A stretch of DNA of 64,000 bases from the NCBI RefSeq assembly GCF_000315915.1, contig NC_020187.1:682001-746000 (forward strand), written 5' to 3'. This stretch comes from Henningerozyma blattae CBS 6284. Lineage: Eukaryota; Ascomycota; Saccharomycetes; Saccharomycetales; Saccharomycetaceae. Each line of letters opens with the position of its first letter. Positions within the stretch are counted from its first letter, which is position 1. The notes below the pieces were generated by a model. It did not search any database. It was not told the origin of the DNA and saw only the letters and a list, made by a program, of their open reading frames with translations. Shown here in pieces: positions 1-8,488 of this stretch. Made by a program: the position numbers and the translations under genes.

Positions 1-682
1 CGGTTACCTCATTTGGCTTGCAAGCTTTTTCCTCCACCACATTGGGAAATGACCGCCTGATGATGGAATGCCGCCGATCCTAATCTGGAAATTACACGTG
101 ATGATATAACTTGAAGTAGAAATTTAATATGCGACGCGAAATGCTGGATATTTATGGAAAAATATCCGCTTCCGAAACCCGCTTCCGATTCCGTGCCCGT
201 TTCCGAAAGCCGTTTCCGAAAGCCGTTTCCCATTACACCCGCGGATATTTCTTTTGAATCCGGTTCCTAATTCCGTTTCTATTTCCGCGGCTCCGTTATT
301 TCTTTCTATCACGTGACTGCCGGCTCGGCATCTCAAGAAAAAAAAAAGAAAAAAAGAAAAAAGCCTCGCGATCGCGTTCCTTCCTTCGGCTCTTCAAATC
401 TGCTGGGCGGTTGTTACCCTTCTCCTGGTCCGTGTGCTTTGTTTAAATAGATCGTCCGTTGTTTACCCAAGATCTTCACCTGACCTAAAAATTCTTTTTT
501 TTTTAAAACTCGATAATTGTAGTCATAATAATCCATGTTTATGCTGACTCGTTGACACTGTTTATTAACCTTATTATTTAATAGCTAGTCTATCATTAAC
601 ACACTATTCTTCTTCAACCATCAATTTTTTTTTATAAAAGACCTGTTTAACTCGTGGATCCCTTTGACCCTTACTTAACACC
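1..682. other. Upstream region of the ALY-like gene
   Basis: No credible gene is visible. The first 300 bases are noticeably more G+C-rich than the rest of the window and contain many copies of TTCCG, including two adjacent GTTTCCGAAAGCC-like units near 206-231. Two CACGTG E-boxes (95-100 and 312-317) could bind Cbf1 or Pho4. An A-rich tract lies at about 337-362 and a T-rich one at about 495-505. Short minus-strand open frames here simply read the TTCCG repeats and are unlikely to be genes. The region probably serves as the promoter and leader of the arrestin gene. Confidence 0.5.
161..290. repeat. TTCCG-rich degenerate short repeat tract
   Basis: About nine TTCCG words fall in roughly 130 bases. 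They include TTCCGAAA three times and one tandem pair of a 13-base unit near 206-231. The composition differs from the surrounding AT-rich DNA. TTCCGAAA resembles the core of the yeast centromere element CDEIII, but there is no properly spaced, very AT-rich CDEII partner. I therefore treat this as a simple degenerate repeat. Confidence 0.5.
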
Positions 683-3600
683 ATGCTCAATAATCCGCCT
701 TCCTTAAGAAAGTCATCCACCCCTAACTTTTCTAGGTCTAATTCGATAAAAAGGCTATCGTTACTACCGAAGTCTAGTAGTATGCTAAATATCAATAACT
801 CGTTAAATGGTCAATCCCAATCCCAATCCAATACAAATTCCAATCCATCTTCTTCTCAACCATTTGGCGTGAATAGATCAAGATCTAGTGCTTCTAAACC
901 ATCTTCTTATAACAAAATACCTTCCATTGCACCAATTGTCAATAGAAGACATTCATCGTATTCTTTATCTAACCATTCACCAAATACCAACACGATCCCT
1001 AGTGCAACCCCTAAAAAACCGGTGCTCAATTCCAATAAATCAACTTCGCCTCCTCCAGTATTATATCAAAATTATGTGTCACCAATTTTCCCACCAGAAA
1101 AACAATATTTTGATATCCCATTCACAGAAGCACCAACTTATCAATCAACTAATATTCAAATATTTTTCAAGTTGGTAGAACCAAACATTTTTTTACAAGG
1201 GTTCGATTCCAGTGAAAGTTCTGTCACTTCAAATAGTCCATCCATATTAAGAGGTTCTATGATTGTAAGAGTATTGAAACAAACAAAATTGAAAAAAATC
1301 TCTTTGACATTTAGAGGTTTACAAAGAACTGATTGGCCAGAAGGTATACCTCCCAAGAAATTGGAAATCTATGAGGCTAATGATATAATTACTCATACCT
1401 GGCCCTTCTTTAATTCCAAATATCCTCAAACAAAGGACAATTATTTGTTTAAGCCATTACCTACTCAATACGGTAATTCCTTGTCAAATTCTTTAAATGC
1501 AAACCCCGAACCAATCTCTAGGAGATCTTCAGTGTCAAGTTTCCAATCGTTGGCTACGAATTCAAATTCAAATTCTAATACACCAAATCAGAATACTTTA
1601 ACTCCTTCAAGTATATTTAGAAGATCAAGAGCTTTTTCAACAGATAATTTACCAACATTAAATCAAAATTCAAATTCCAAAAGATTATCTTTCCAAAATG
1701 TAACTCAAAATTCTTCAAATTCGTTGTTCCCAAATTTATTCTCTACAACAAGTAATACAACCACACCTACAAATACCCCTATAAATACCACTACCAATCC
1801 CTCCACAACGACATCTTCTGTAGATACTGATGAATATACAACTTTCAATCCAGGTGATTATATATTTACCTTTGAACAATTTATCCCTGCTAATTATCCG
1901 GAATCTATAATGGCTGATTATGGTTATGTTAAATATTTCTTACATTATGAAATTCAAAGATATGGTACTTTCAAGTCAAATATTTATGGTAATCATCCAG
2001 TATCAATTATAAGAACTCCAAGTGATATGTCAGTAGAAGATACTGAACCCATCGAAATCATTAGAGATTGGGAAAATCAATTGCATTACGATATAATTAT
2101 TGCATCGAAGGATATAATTCTTGATGCATTTTTACCCATTACATTCAATTTTTATCCAATAGATAAAGTCACTCTTCATAGAGTTAAAATATATTTGACT
2201 GAAACTATGGAATATTATTGTCATGATCATAAAGTTAGAAGATTAGAACCTACAAAGAAATTCTTATTAGCAGAAATTGATGGCCCAAAGATTAATTCAT
2301 CAAATCAATCAAATGTAAAGGCTAAAAATTTAGGAAATCTTCTAAAAGATGATTATTCAGATGATTTAGTTAATAAAACTTTTAATTTACAAGTGTTTAT
2401 TCCATCAACTTTCACTTCTACAAATCCAACCACTTCCTTAAAGAAAAAACAAACTTTACATCCTGATACTTTTTGTACAAATATAAAGGCAAATCATTGG
2501 ATAAAAATTTGTTTAAGATTATCAAAGATGATTGATGGGAAAAGAAAACATTATGAAATTAATATCGATTCTCCAATTCATGTTTTACATAAATTATGTT
2601 CTCATGCAAATATTTTATTACCAAGTTATATTCAAATAGATCAATCGACTAATCTTCTAACAAACAATAAAAGGTCAAATTCTATTAAATCAAAGAAAAA
2701 ATCAAAAGAAGAAAAAGAATTATTACATAAATCAAATTTTTTCTTCCCCAAGGAAGTATTGTTATCACACACTCTGTCGACTCCAGAAAATTCGGGTTCA
2801 AATGATTTGGCAGTGCCATTAAGATCAAGAACAAGCTCAAATTTCGAAAACAATAATCATCATTTTTTTCAAACTCCTTCTAAAAAGAGAAACTCAATGA
2901 TTAATCCATCTTCTTCAAATAACTATTCTCATCCTACTGGTTTATTCAATAATGATGATGATTCAATCCTATTTAGTTCCCCGAAATTTAAATCAAATAT
3001 TTATCAGCCAGAGAATTTACAAAGAGAATTATTATCACCACAAGCAGTCCCATTGACTCCAATAAATTCGAATAATGCAACTACTACTAGCTCTTTATTG
3101 TTATTGGATGATGATGTGATTGATATTTCTAATGAATCAATTACAAAACTAGATGAGTCTCCTCCTCCCTTTGATTATAAATTTACCTTACCATCAAATC
3201 CACCAACATACATAGATGTGATCAATTCTTCAAATGAATTATTAAATAATAATTCCTTTTTGAAGTCAAAATTAAAAGATTCTAACGTGAATGTTGCAGA
3301 TTCAATGACACCATCAAAACTAACTACACAATCTAAACAGGAAACATCATCTGAACCTCTACCATCGCAATCTAGCCCATTGGAGCCTTTTTCATTACAA
3401 TCAAAACCGTTGGAGTCTATTGTATCACAATCAAAATCAATAGAGCATACTACATCACAACCAAATGCATCACAACCTTTATCATTAGAACCTATTGCAT
3501 CACAATCTTTGGAACCTATTTCGTCACAATCTCAAACATTAGAACCTACTTCATTACGATCTCAAACACTGGAACCTGTTCCATTACAATTACAACCAAT

Positions 3601-6600
3601 GGAACATCCGCAATTAAAATCAGAATCAGGCATTCCTTCACCTTTCCAATTACCACCACCTATTCCATCACAGTGTCAAACATCTTCAAAATCAAACATT
3701 TCGACTCCAATGCACACACCAATGGAAACTCCAACCCATTCACCTTTCGGCTCTCCAAGAATTGTATCAAACGATACCCATTCAATTGGTATTATGAATT
3801 CAAATATAATTCCAAATTCTCACCTAGTTTCCAGTTCTCCAATTTCCTCAAATTCCTTCGACTCTCCTATTAATTTCAATACTGCTCCAAAATTATTTAA
3901 AGATAATGAGCATTATTTGTCTTCAACAATATCAACCCCTACTAAAAGTACTAATAATAAAAATTCAGTATTGAACAGGATCCCTCCAATTAAATTTGAT
4001 TCTCCAATTAAAGATTTGCTAAACACACCAATGCTTAATACCAATAAAGATTCCTTAATTGATAATTTTGAAAATACATCAGAAAATTCAGCTTTAAAGT
4101 ATGCCGGAACTACAACTCTACCAATTACCAACTCATTGGATAACTCAATTCCAATGACTACTAAAACTGAAGAACAACCCAAAAAACCTATGGTAGTTGC
4201 ACCAGAGACAATAATAAATCCCCCAGCTGCTCCAATTATTACTAATGACTCTTTACTTGTAGATTCAACACGTATTAAATCGGCAACAAACTCTGATAAT
4301 ATGATATTAAGCCCAATTCCTAATGAGCAACTAACTCTAATTAATCCCACCGATAAGCCATCAACTCCATCCCATAATGAAAATCTAGACTCTACAACAA
4401 AAACTCCTGTTACAAAAAAACCTCTATTGAATTCTAAGGTTGAAAGTTCAACAAAAATCCCAATTTTAGATAAACAGCCAATGCTTACTAAATCAAAAAA
4501 TTCAACCGATGCTTCTGCGATTGATGAGACCAACAATTTGCAAAAAACTTCAAATGCTAGTAATCCACAAGCGGAAATGAAGACTAATTGTTCACTAAAG
4601 AAAGTAACTGAGAACAAATTTCCCTTATCAATAGATTCTGAATCTTCACTGAAAATACACCCTTCACATAAGCCTTCACCGGCCATAAAGAATGACAAAT
4701 CGTTAGAAACATCAACTGGAAATAAGGCTCAATTAGAAATTAATGTTGAAAATTCATTGAAAACTCCTATTGGGGATAAACCTCCATTAGCAATTAAATC
4801 TAAGAATATGATCAAAACTCCAATTGCTAATAAGCCTCCATTATCAATAAAAACAGATAATTTATTAAAGACTCCAATAGGGAATAAACTTCCCTTAGCA
4901 ATTAAACCCGATACTTTGTTAAAAACACCCATTTCACACAAGCCTCCATCTGCCTTAAAAAATGACAAATCATTAAGAACACCAACTAGAAGCAAGGATC
5001 CATTGGAAATTAAGACGGAAAATTCATTGAAAACTCCTATTGGAGATAAACCTCCATTAGCAATCAAATCTGAGAATTCAATAAAAACCCCATTATCCGT
5101 AAAACCTCCAGTAGCAATTAAAGCTGTTAAATCATTGAAAACTCCAGTGTCTAGTCCCTCAAAGATAAAACCTTTAACAAGAAAACCCAGCTCGAGCAAA
5201 ATCCCAACTATAAAATCAAACAATAGTCAAGCAGCTGCTAAAAGAATTGTAACTCCGATAAAGAAAAGCGAGATTCCTGTGAAAAGTAATGCATCATTAA
5301 CTACTGACGTCAGTACTCTGAAAGAATCTAAACTTTTATTTTCAAAAGCTACAAAACAAAGTACATCTAATTCCACGCACAAAACAAGCAGCAACAACAA
5401 TGAAACAACTGTAAAGAAATCTGTAAAGAAATCTATTAATGATGAAACAAAGACACCAAATAAGAATAATTCAAATTCCGTAAGTAAATTTTCTTTAAGG
5501 AAAGAACCAAAAGATGAAACTAAAGATATTAAAAACACTCCTTCTAAACCCCTACTTAAAAGGGATTCTAAAGAAGCCTCTCAGAAATTAATTAAAGAAA
5601 TAGCAAAAGAAAATTTAAATTCTACCAATTGTATTGAGAATAATGCTATTACTAAAAGCAATCAAAATAATAAAAAACTATCTCTTGGCACTACTTCTAA
5701 AATACCCTTAAATGGTGCAGATTCGGCTGCAATAAAAGGTGTGAAAAGTACTAAAAAATCTACTAATGAACCCCTCAAGGTGAATTCACTCACTGAGAAA
5801 AATGATAACGAAGTTTCTGAGAATAATAACGTTGGTAAATTAGATAAGAAACAAAATAATATTCTAAAGCAATCACTAAAGAAAAAGACTGATGAAAGTA
5901 ATAAAAAGTCAATAGAAAGTTCTATAGATGAAAATGCCAAATTGCTTTCTAAGAATATATCTGAAGAAAATACTGAGACATTAATTAATAAAACAGAAAG
6001 TGAAAATTCTGTAATTCAAAGTAAAAAGGAGGCTAAAGAACATTCTAAAATGTCTTTAAGAAAGGAAAGCGTTGAAAAAGATTTGAAAAGCATTGTCAAG
6101 AGGATTACTAGTCAGGATACTAAAAATATATCCAAGAAGGAACCCTCAACCGAAATGGAATCCAAAGTAGATACTCAAGATACTGCTCCTAAAAAAAATA
6201 CTACAACAAAGAGAAACATATTTAGAAATAGTATAATAAATACTAAGTCTACACCTGACACTTCAAATAAAGCTGCTTCTGCAAACGAAGGCAAGAAAAC
6301 TATCTTTAGGAACAGTATAATAAACTCAAAATCTATACTATTAGATATATCTAACAAAGAAGACGCTGCAAGTGAGGGCAAAAAAAGCATATTCAATATG
6401 AATAAGAAGAATTCAACAAACAAAAAGAGTGACGATGGAATTGAAAATACTAAATTAAAAAAATCTAGTGCATTTTTAAATATTAGAAATACACATAATG
6501 AAACGTTAAATAGCTCATCTAAGTCCACTCTTAATAAAATATTAGCCGGAGAGTCAAATGCCAGTCAAAATAATACTAATACTAGAACAATATCCAGCAC

Positions 6601-8260
6601 ACCTCCTAATGAGCACAATAATGATAGTACTAGTAATACACCAGAATCAATTGACAGAGGTTCAATTAATACAGATATGACTTCAAATTCAATTACTCCT
6701 CCTAGTAGTAACATTGAAACTAATTCAATTGATCATAATGAGAATATTATTAAAATTAATGATAACGAAGGGGATATTACCAGTTCATATCATTTCACCA
6801 GTAATAAATCCTTAGTTCATAATGGTTTAGATGCTAATAGTAATTCAGATTTGGAAGAAAATAAAGACATTGTTAATAAGCTCAATACAGTATCTCAAGC
6901 TGTTTTAGACCACAGACTTTCAAGAGGTAAAGAAAGTGAATTTGATCGTGAAAGCCCAAATGGGAATCGTTCAAAACGTAATTCAGCTTCAATTAATGAG
7001 TTAGGTCAAATTTTTAATCGTTACACTTCAAATAATTCTTCATTAAATTCTTTAACAACGGCACTGACACATATCAGCAATAGATATCTATTATCTGACG
7101 GGGAAGAAAATGATGAAGAACAAAGTATTGGAGATACTATTATTACTGATGTAGAAGATGATGGTGCTTCGGAATATTTTTCTTTGTTTGAAGCTCCAAT
7201 AATTCCAGGAGGATTTAATAATGTACTTCAAACAGTTTTCAGTAATGACGATCTTATAGAATCAAATATGCCAGATAATGACTCAACAGATGAAGAAGCA
7301 AATAATTCTCTTGAAATTAATAATGACACCACAGATGGACAAGAAACTGATTCTATGGATGATAACACTGAAGATACACATGTGGGCCAATCTGATGATC
7401 TGGTATCATTAAACACCCAAATATCATCTACCATTCCCCAAGTTTCAAACTACAACCTTCCTATGACCAATAGCAACTCACAATATTCTCAAAACAAGCA
7501 ACAATTCCAACCTTTAAATAATCAGTTACCACCCTCTTACCAACCATTTCCTCCCTCTTATCAGCAAATTCAGCCAGTTTTCCAAAATTTCAATCCAACG
7601 TATCAACAATTGACTCCAATTCAACGCCAATTCACCCCATCCAATCCACAGTTTGCTCCTATTAATCAACAGTTCACTCCAACTCAACAGAACTACCCAC
7701 CACACCCACAGTTTACTCCTCTTGTTCAACAACCAAACACCCCTCCTCTGAACCTTCAATTTACACCTATTGCTTCATACCAAAATACTCCACCCAAACC
7801 TCAATTCACTCCAAACGAGAACCAATTCACAAACGCTGCTCCAATTTTTAATACTCCAGTTTCTATCAATAGCAACTACAATGATGGAAACTCCCCTATA
7901 ATACGTTCAACGACCAATGCTACAACATTTTCTAACAAAAGAAACTCTAGCAATCCATTCCGTAAACCACAATCAACCTTACAGCAATATATGACTGCAT
8001 TTGATTCAAGTTCTGTCGATACGACAGCATTTTATTCTCCTGCTGATCCTACCAATGCTATGTTGAAACAATCGGGTCCACCAACATCATTTAATTTACA
8101 TACCAACGTGCAAAATAATGGACACATCCCCCCAGCATCTAATCTAAATCATAATACTTCAAATTTTGCACCTCCAAATTATTCATTGGCAATTTCTAAT
8201 CCCAATACAACCATGAATGATTTCTCAAACACATTGCATAGATCCAAGTTTAACAATTAA
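683..8260 (+). CDS. ALY2: Alpha-arrestin of the Aly1/Aly2 type, greatly enlarged
   Basis: This is an arrestin-related trafficking adaptor that should recruit the ubiquitin ligase Rsp5 to plasma-membrane permeases for endocytosis and sorting. The arrestin core spans about residues 165-650, split by a Ser/Asn-rich insert near 265-390. Four PPxY motifs that could bind the WW domains of Rsp5 are visible: PPTY 840-843, PPSY 2283-2286, PPSY 2290-2293 and PPNY 2497-2500. At 2525 residues it is over twice the length of S. cerevisiae Aly1/Aly2 (about 900-1050). The extra length is low-complexity sequence with several repeat arrays. The ATG at 683 begins a Ser/Asn-rich head with no better downstream start before the fold. 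The next gene, EXO70, converges on it, as beside S. cerevisiae ALY2. Aly1 and Aly2 are duplicates, so the symbol rests on EXO70 adjacency. Confidence 0.9.
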   Translation: MLNNPPSLRKSSTPNFSRSNSIKRLSLLPKSSSMLNINNSLNGQSQSQSNTNSNPSSSQPFGVNRSRSSASKPSSYNKIPSIAPIVNRRHSSYSLSNHSPNTNTIPSATPKKPVLNSNKSTSPPPVLYQNYVSPIFPPEKQYFDIPFTEAPTYQSTNIQIFFKLVEPNIFLQGFDSSESSVTSNSPSILRGSMIVRVLKQTKLKKISLTFRGLQRTDWPEGIPPKKLEIYEANDIITHTWPFFNSKYPQTKDNYLFKPLPTQYGNSLSNSLNANPEPISRRSSVSSFQSLATNSNSNSNTPNQNTLTPSSIFRRSRAFSTDNLPTLNQNSNSKRLSFQNVTQNSSNSLFPNLFSTTSNTTTPTNTPINTTTNPSTTTSSVDTDEYTTFNPGDYIFTFEQFIPANYPESIMADYGYVKYFLHYEIQRYGTFKSNIYGNHPVSIIRTPSDMSVEDTEPIEIIRDWENQLHYDIIIASKDIILDAFLPITFNFYPIDKVTLHRVKIYLTETMEYYCHDHKVRRLEPTKKFLLAEIDGPKINSSNQSNVKAKNLGNLLKDDYSDDLVNKTFNLQVFIPSTFTSTNPTTSLKKKQTLHPDTFCTNIKANHWIKICLRLSKMIDGKRKHYEINIDSPIHVLHKLCSHANILLPSYIQIDQSTNLLTNNKRSNSIKSKKKSKEEKELLHKSNFFFPKEVLLSHTLSTPENSGSNDLAVPLRSRTSSNFENNNHHFFQTPSKKRNSMINPSSSNNYSHPTGLFNNDDDSILFSSPKFKSNIYQPENLQRELLSPQAVPLTPINSNNATTTSSLLLLDDDVIDISNESITKLDESPPPFDYKFTLPSNPPTYIDVINSSNELLNNNSFLKSKLKDSNVNVADSMTPSKLTTQSKQETSSEPLPSQSSPLEPFSLQSKPLESIVSQSKSIEHTTSQPNASQPLSLEPIASQSLEPISSQSQTLEPTSLRSQTLEPVPLQLQPMEHPQLKSESGIPSPFQLPPPIPSQCQTSSKSNISTPMHTPMETPTHSPFGSPRIVSNDTHSIGIMNSNIIPNSHLVSSSPISSNSFDSPINFNTAPKLFKDNEHYLSSTISTPTKSTNNKNSVLNRIPPIKFDSPIKDLLNTPMLNTNKDSLIDNFENTSENSALKYAGTTTLPITNSLDNSIPMTTKTEEQPKKPMVVAPETIINPPAAPIITNDSLLVDSTRIKSATNSDNMILSPIPNEQLTLINPTDKPSTPSHNENLDSTTKTPVTKKPLLNSKVESSTKIPILDKQPMLTKSKNSTDASAIDETNNLQKTSNASNPQAEMKTNCSLKKVTENKFPLSIDSESSLKIHPSHKPSPAIKNDKSLETSTGNKAQLEINVENSLKTPIGDKPPLAIKSKNMIKTPIANKPPLSIKTDNLLKTPIGNKLPLAIKPDTLLKTPISHKPPSALKNDKSLRTPTRSKDPLEIKTENSLKTPIGDKPPLAIKSENSIKTPLSVKPPVAIKAVKSLKTPVSSPSKIKPLTRKPSSSKIPTIKSNNSQAAAKRIVTPIKKSEIPVKSNASLTTDVSTLKESKLLFSKATKQSTSNSTHKTSSNNNETTVKKSVKKSINDETKTPNKNNSNSVSKFSLRKEPKDETKDIKNTPSKPLLKRDSKEASQKLIKEIAKENLNSTNCIENNAITKSNQNNKKLSLGTTSKIPLNGADSAAIKGVKSTKKSTNEPLKVNSLTEKNDNEVSENNNVGKLDKKQNNILKQSLKKKTDESNKKSIESSIDENAKLLSKNISEENTETLINKTESENSVIQSKKEAKEHSKMSLRKESVEKDLKSIVKRITSQDTKNISKKEPSTEMESKVDTQDTAPKKNTTTKRNIFRNSIINTKSTPDTSNKAASANEGKKTIFRNSIINSKSILLDISNKEDAASEGKKSIFNMNKKNSTNKKSDDGIENTKLKKSSAFLNIRNTHNETLNSSSKSTLNKILAGESNASQNNTNTRTISSTPPNEHNNDSTSNTPESIDRGSINTDMTSNSITPPSSNIETNSIDHNENIIKINDNEGDITSSYHFTSNKSLVHNGLDANSNSDLEENKDIVNKLNTVSQAVLDHRLSRGKESEFDRESPNGNRSKRNSASINELGQIFNRYTSNNSSLNSLTTALTHISNRYLLSDGEENDEEQSIGDTIITDVEDDGASEYFSLFEAPIIPGGFNNVLQTVFSNDDLIESNMPDNDSTDEEANNSLEINNDTTDGQETDSMDDNTEDTHVGQSDDLVSLNTQISSTIPQVSNYNLPMTNSNSQYSQNKQQFQPLNNQLPPSYQPFPPSYQQIQPVFQNFNPTYQQLTPIQRQFTPSNPQFAPINQQFTPTQQNYPPHPQFTPLVQQPNTPPLNLQFTPIASYQNTPPKPQFTPNENQFTNAAPIFNTPVSINSNYNDGNSPIIRSTTNATTFSNKRNSSNPFRKPQSTLQQYMTAFDSSSVDTTAFYSPADPTNAMLKQSGPPTSFNLHTNVQNNGHIPPASNLNHNTSNFAPPNYSLAISNPNTTMNDFSNTLHRSKFNN
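3340..3615 (+). repeat. In-gene QS-x-LEP short repeat array (ALY)
   Basis: Roughly 90 codons of the arrestin encode a degenerate period of about 8-10 residues built on S-Q-S-x-x-L-E-P. Examples are QSQTLEP and RSQTLEP. The repeat is visible in both DNA and protein, so it looks like a recently expanded coding minisatellite in a disordered linker. Confidence 0.8.
4740..5165 (+). repeat. In-gene ~20-residue Lys/Pro repeat array (ALY)
   Basis: About residues 1352-1492 of the arrestin consist of some seven imperfect copies of a unit of about 20 residues. The consensus resembles SLKTPIGDKPPLAIKSEN. Copies differ mainly at the GD, S-E and first-Ser positions. The DNA period is about 60 bases and the frame is kept in every copy. 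The array creates long antisense open frames on the minus strand, which I consider by-products. Confidence 0.85.
6200..6400 (+). repeat. In-gene IFRNSIIN duplication (ALY)
   Basis: Two adjacent copies of a unit of about 30 codons, each containing IFRNSIIN then a Lys/Ser stretch, S-N-K and E-G-K-K, lie at about residues 1840-1905. A third, partial copy follows (GKKSIFNMNKKNS). The unit is basic and probably disordered. Confidence 0.7.
7500..7840 (+). repeat. In-gene QFTP / Gln-Pro repeats with PPSY motifs (ALY)
   Basis: Residues about 2270-2385 are Gln/Pro-rich and repeat QFTP or QFAP roughly every 9-14 residues. Two PPSY motifs open the array (2283-2286 and 2290-2293). Several units differ from PPxY by one substitution, which suggests that PY motifs can arise or vanish as the array expands. 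Confidence 0.75.
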
Positions 8261-8488
8261 GACATTCTAAAGACACATTTTATAGATAAACCTTTTTATT
8301 TTCATTTAGTTTTGTGTTTTTTAGCACTATCTCTCTATATATATTATAAATTCCCCAGTTTAATTTATTTATTTTATGTAATAAAATTAACTCATTCAAA
8401 AAGATCTTCGTTAAGTCGTGAATTTCTACTATCTACATCAAAATATATGTATTAGCTTTAACATGATGCTACTTAGTTCTATACACAG

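Noticed and set aside
95..180. CACGTG plus TTCCGAAA as a centromere
   Set aside because: CDEI is in the wrong orientation and the intervening sequence is too short and not AT-rich enough for CDEII.
3913..5538. Long antisense open frames (261, 164 and 103 codons) opposite the arrestin repeats
   Set aside because: They mirror the sense repeats and low-complexity sequence, contain no domain, and have no separate promoter evidence.
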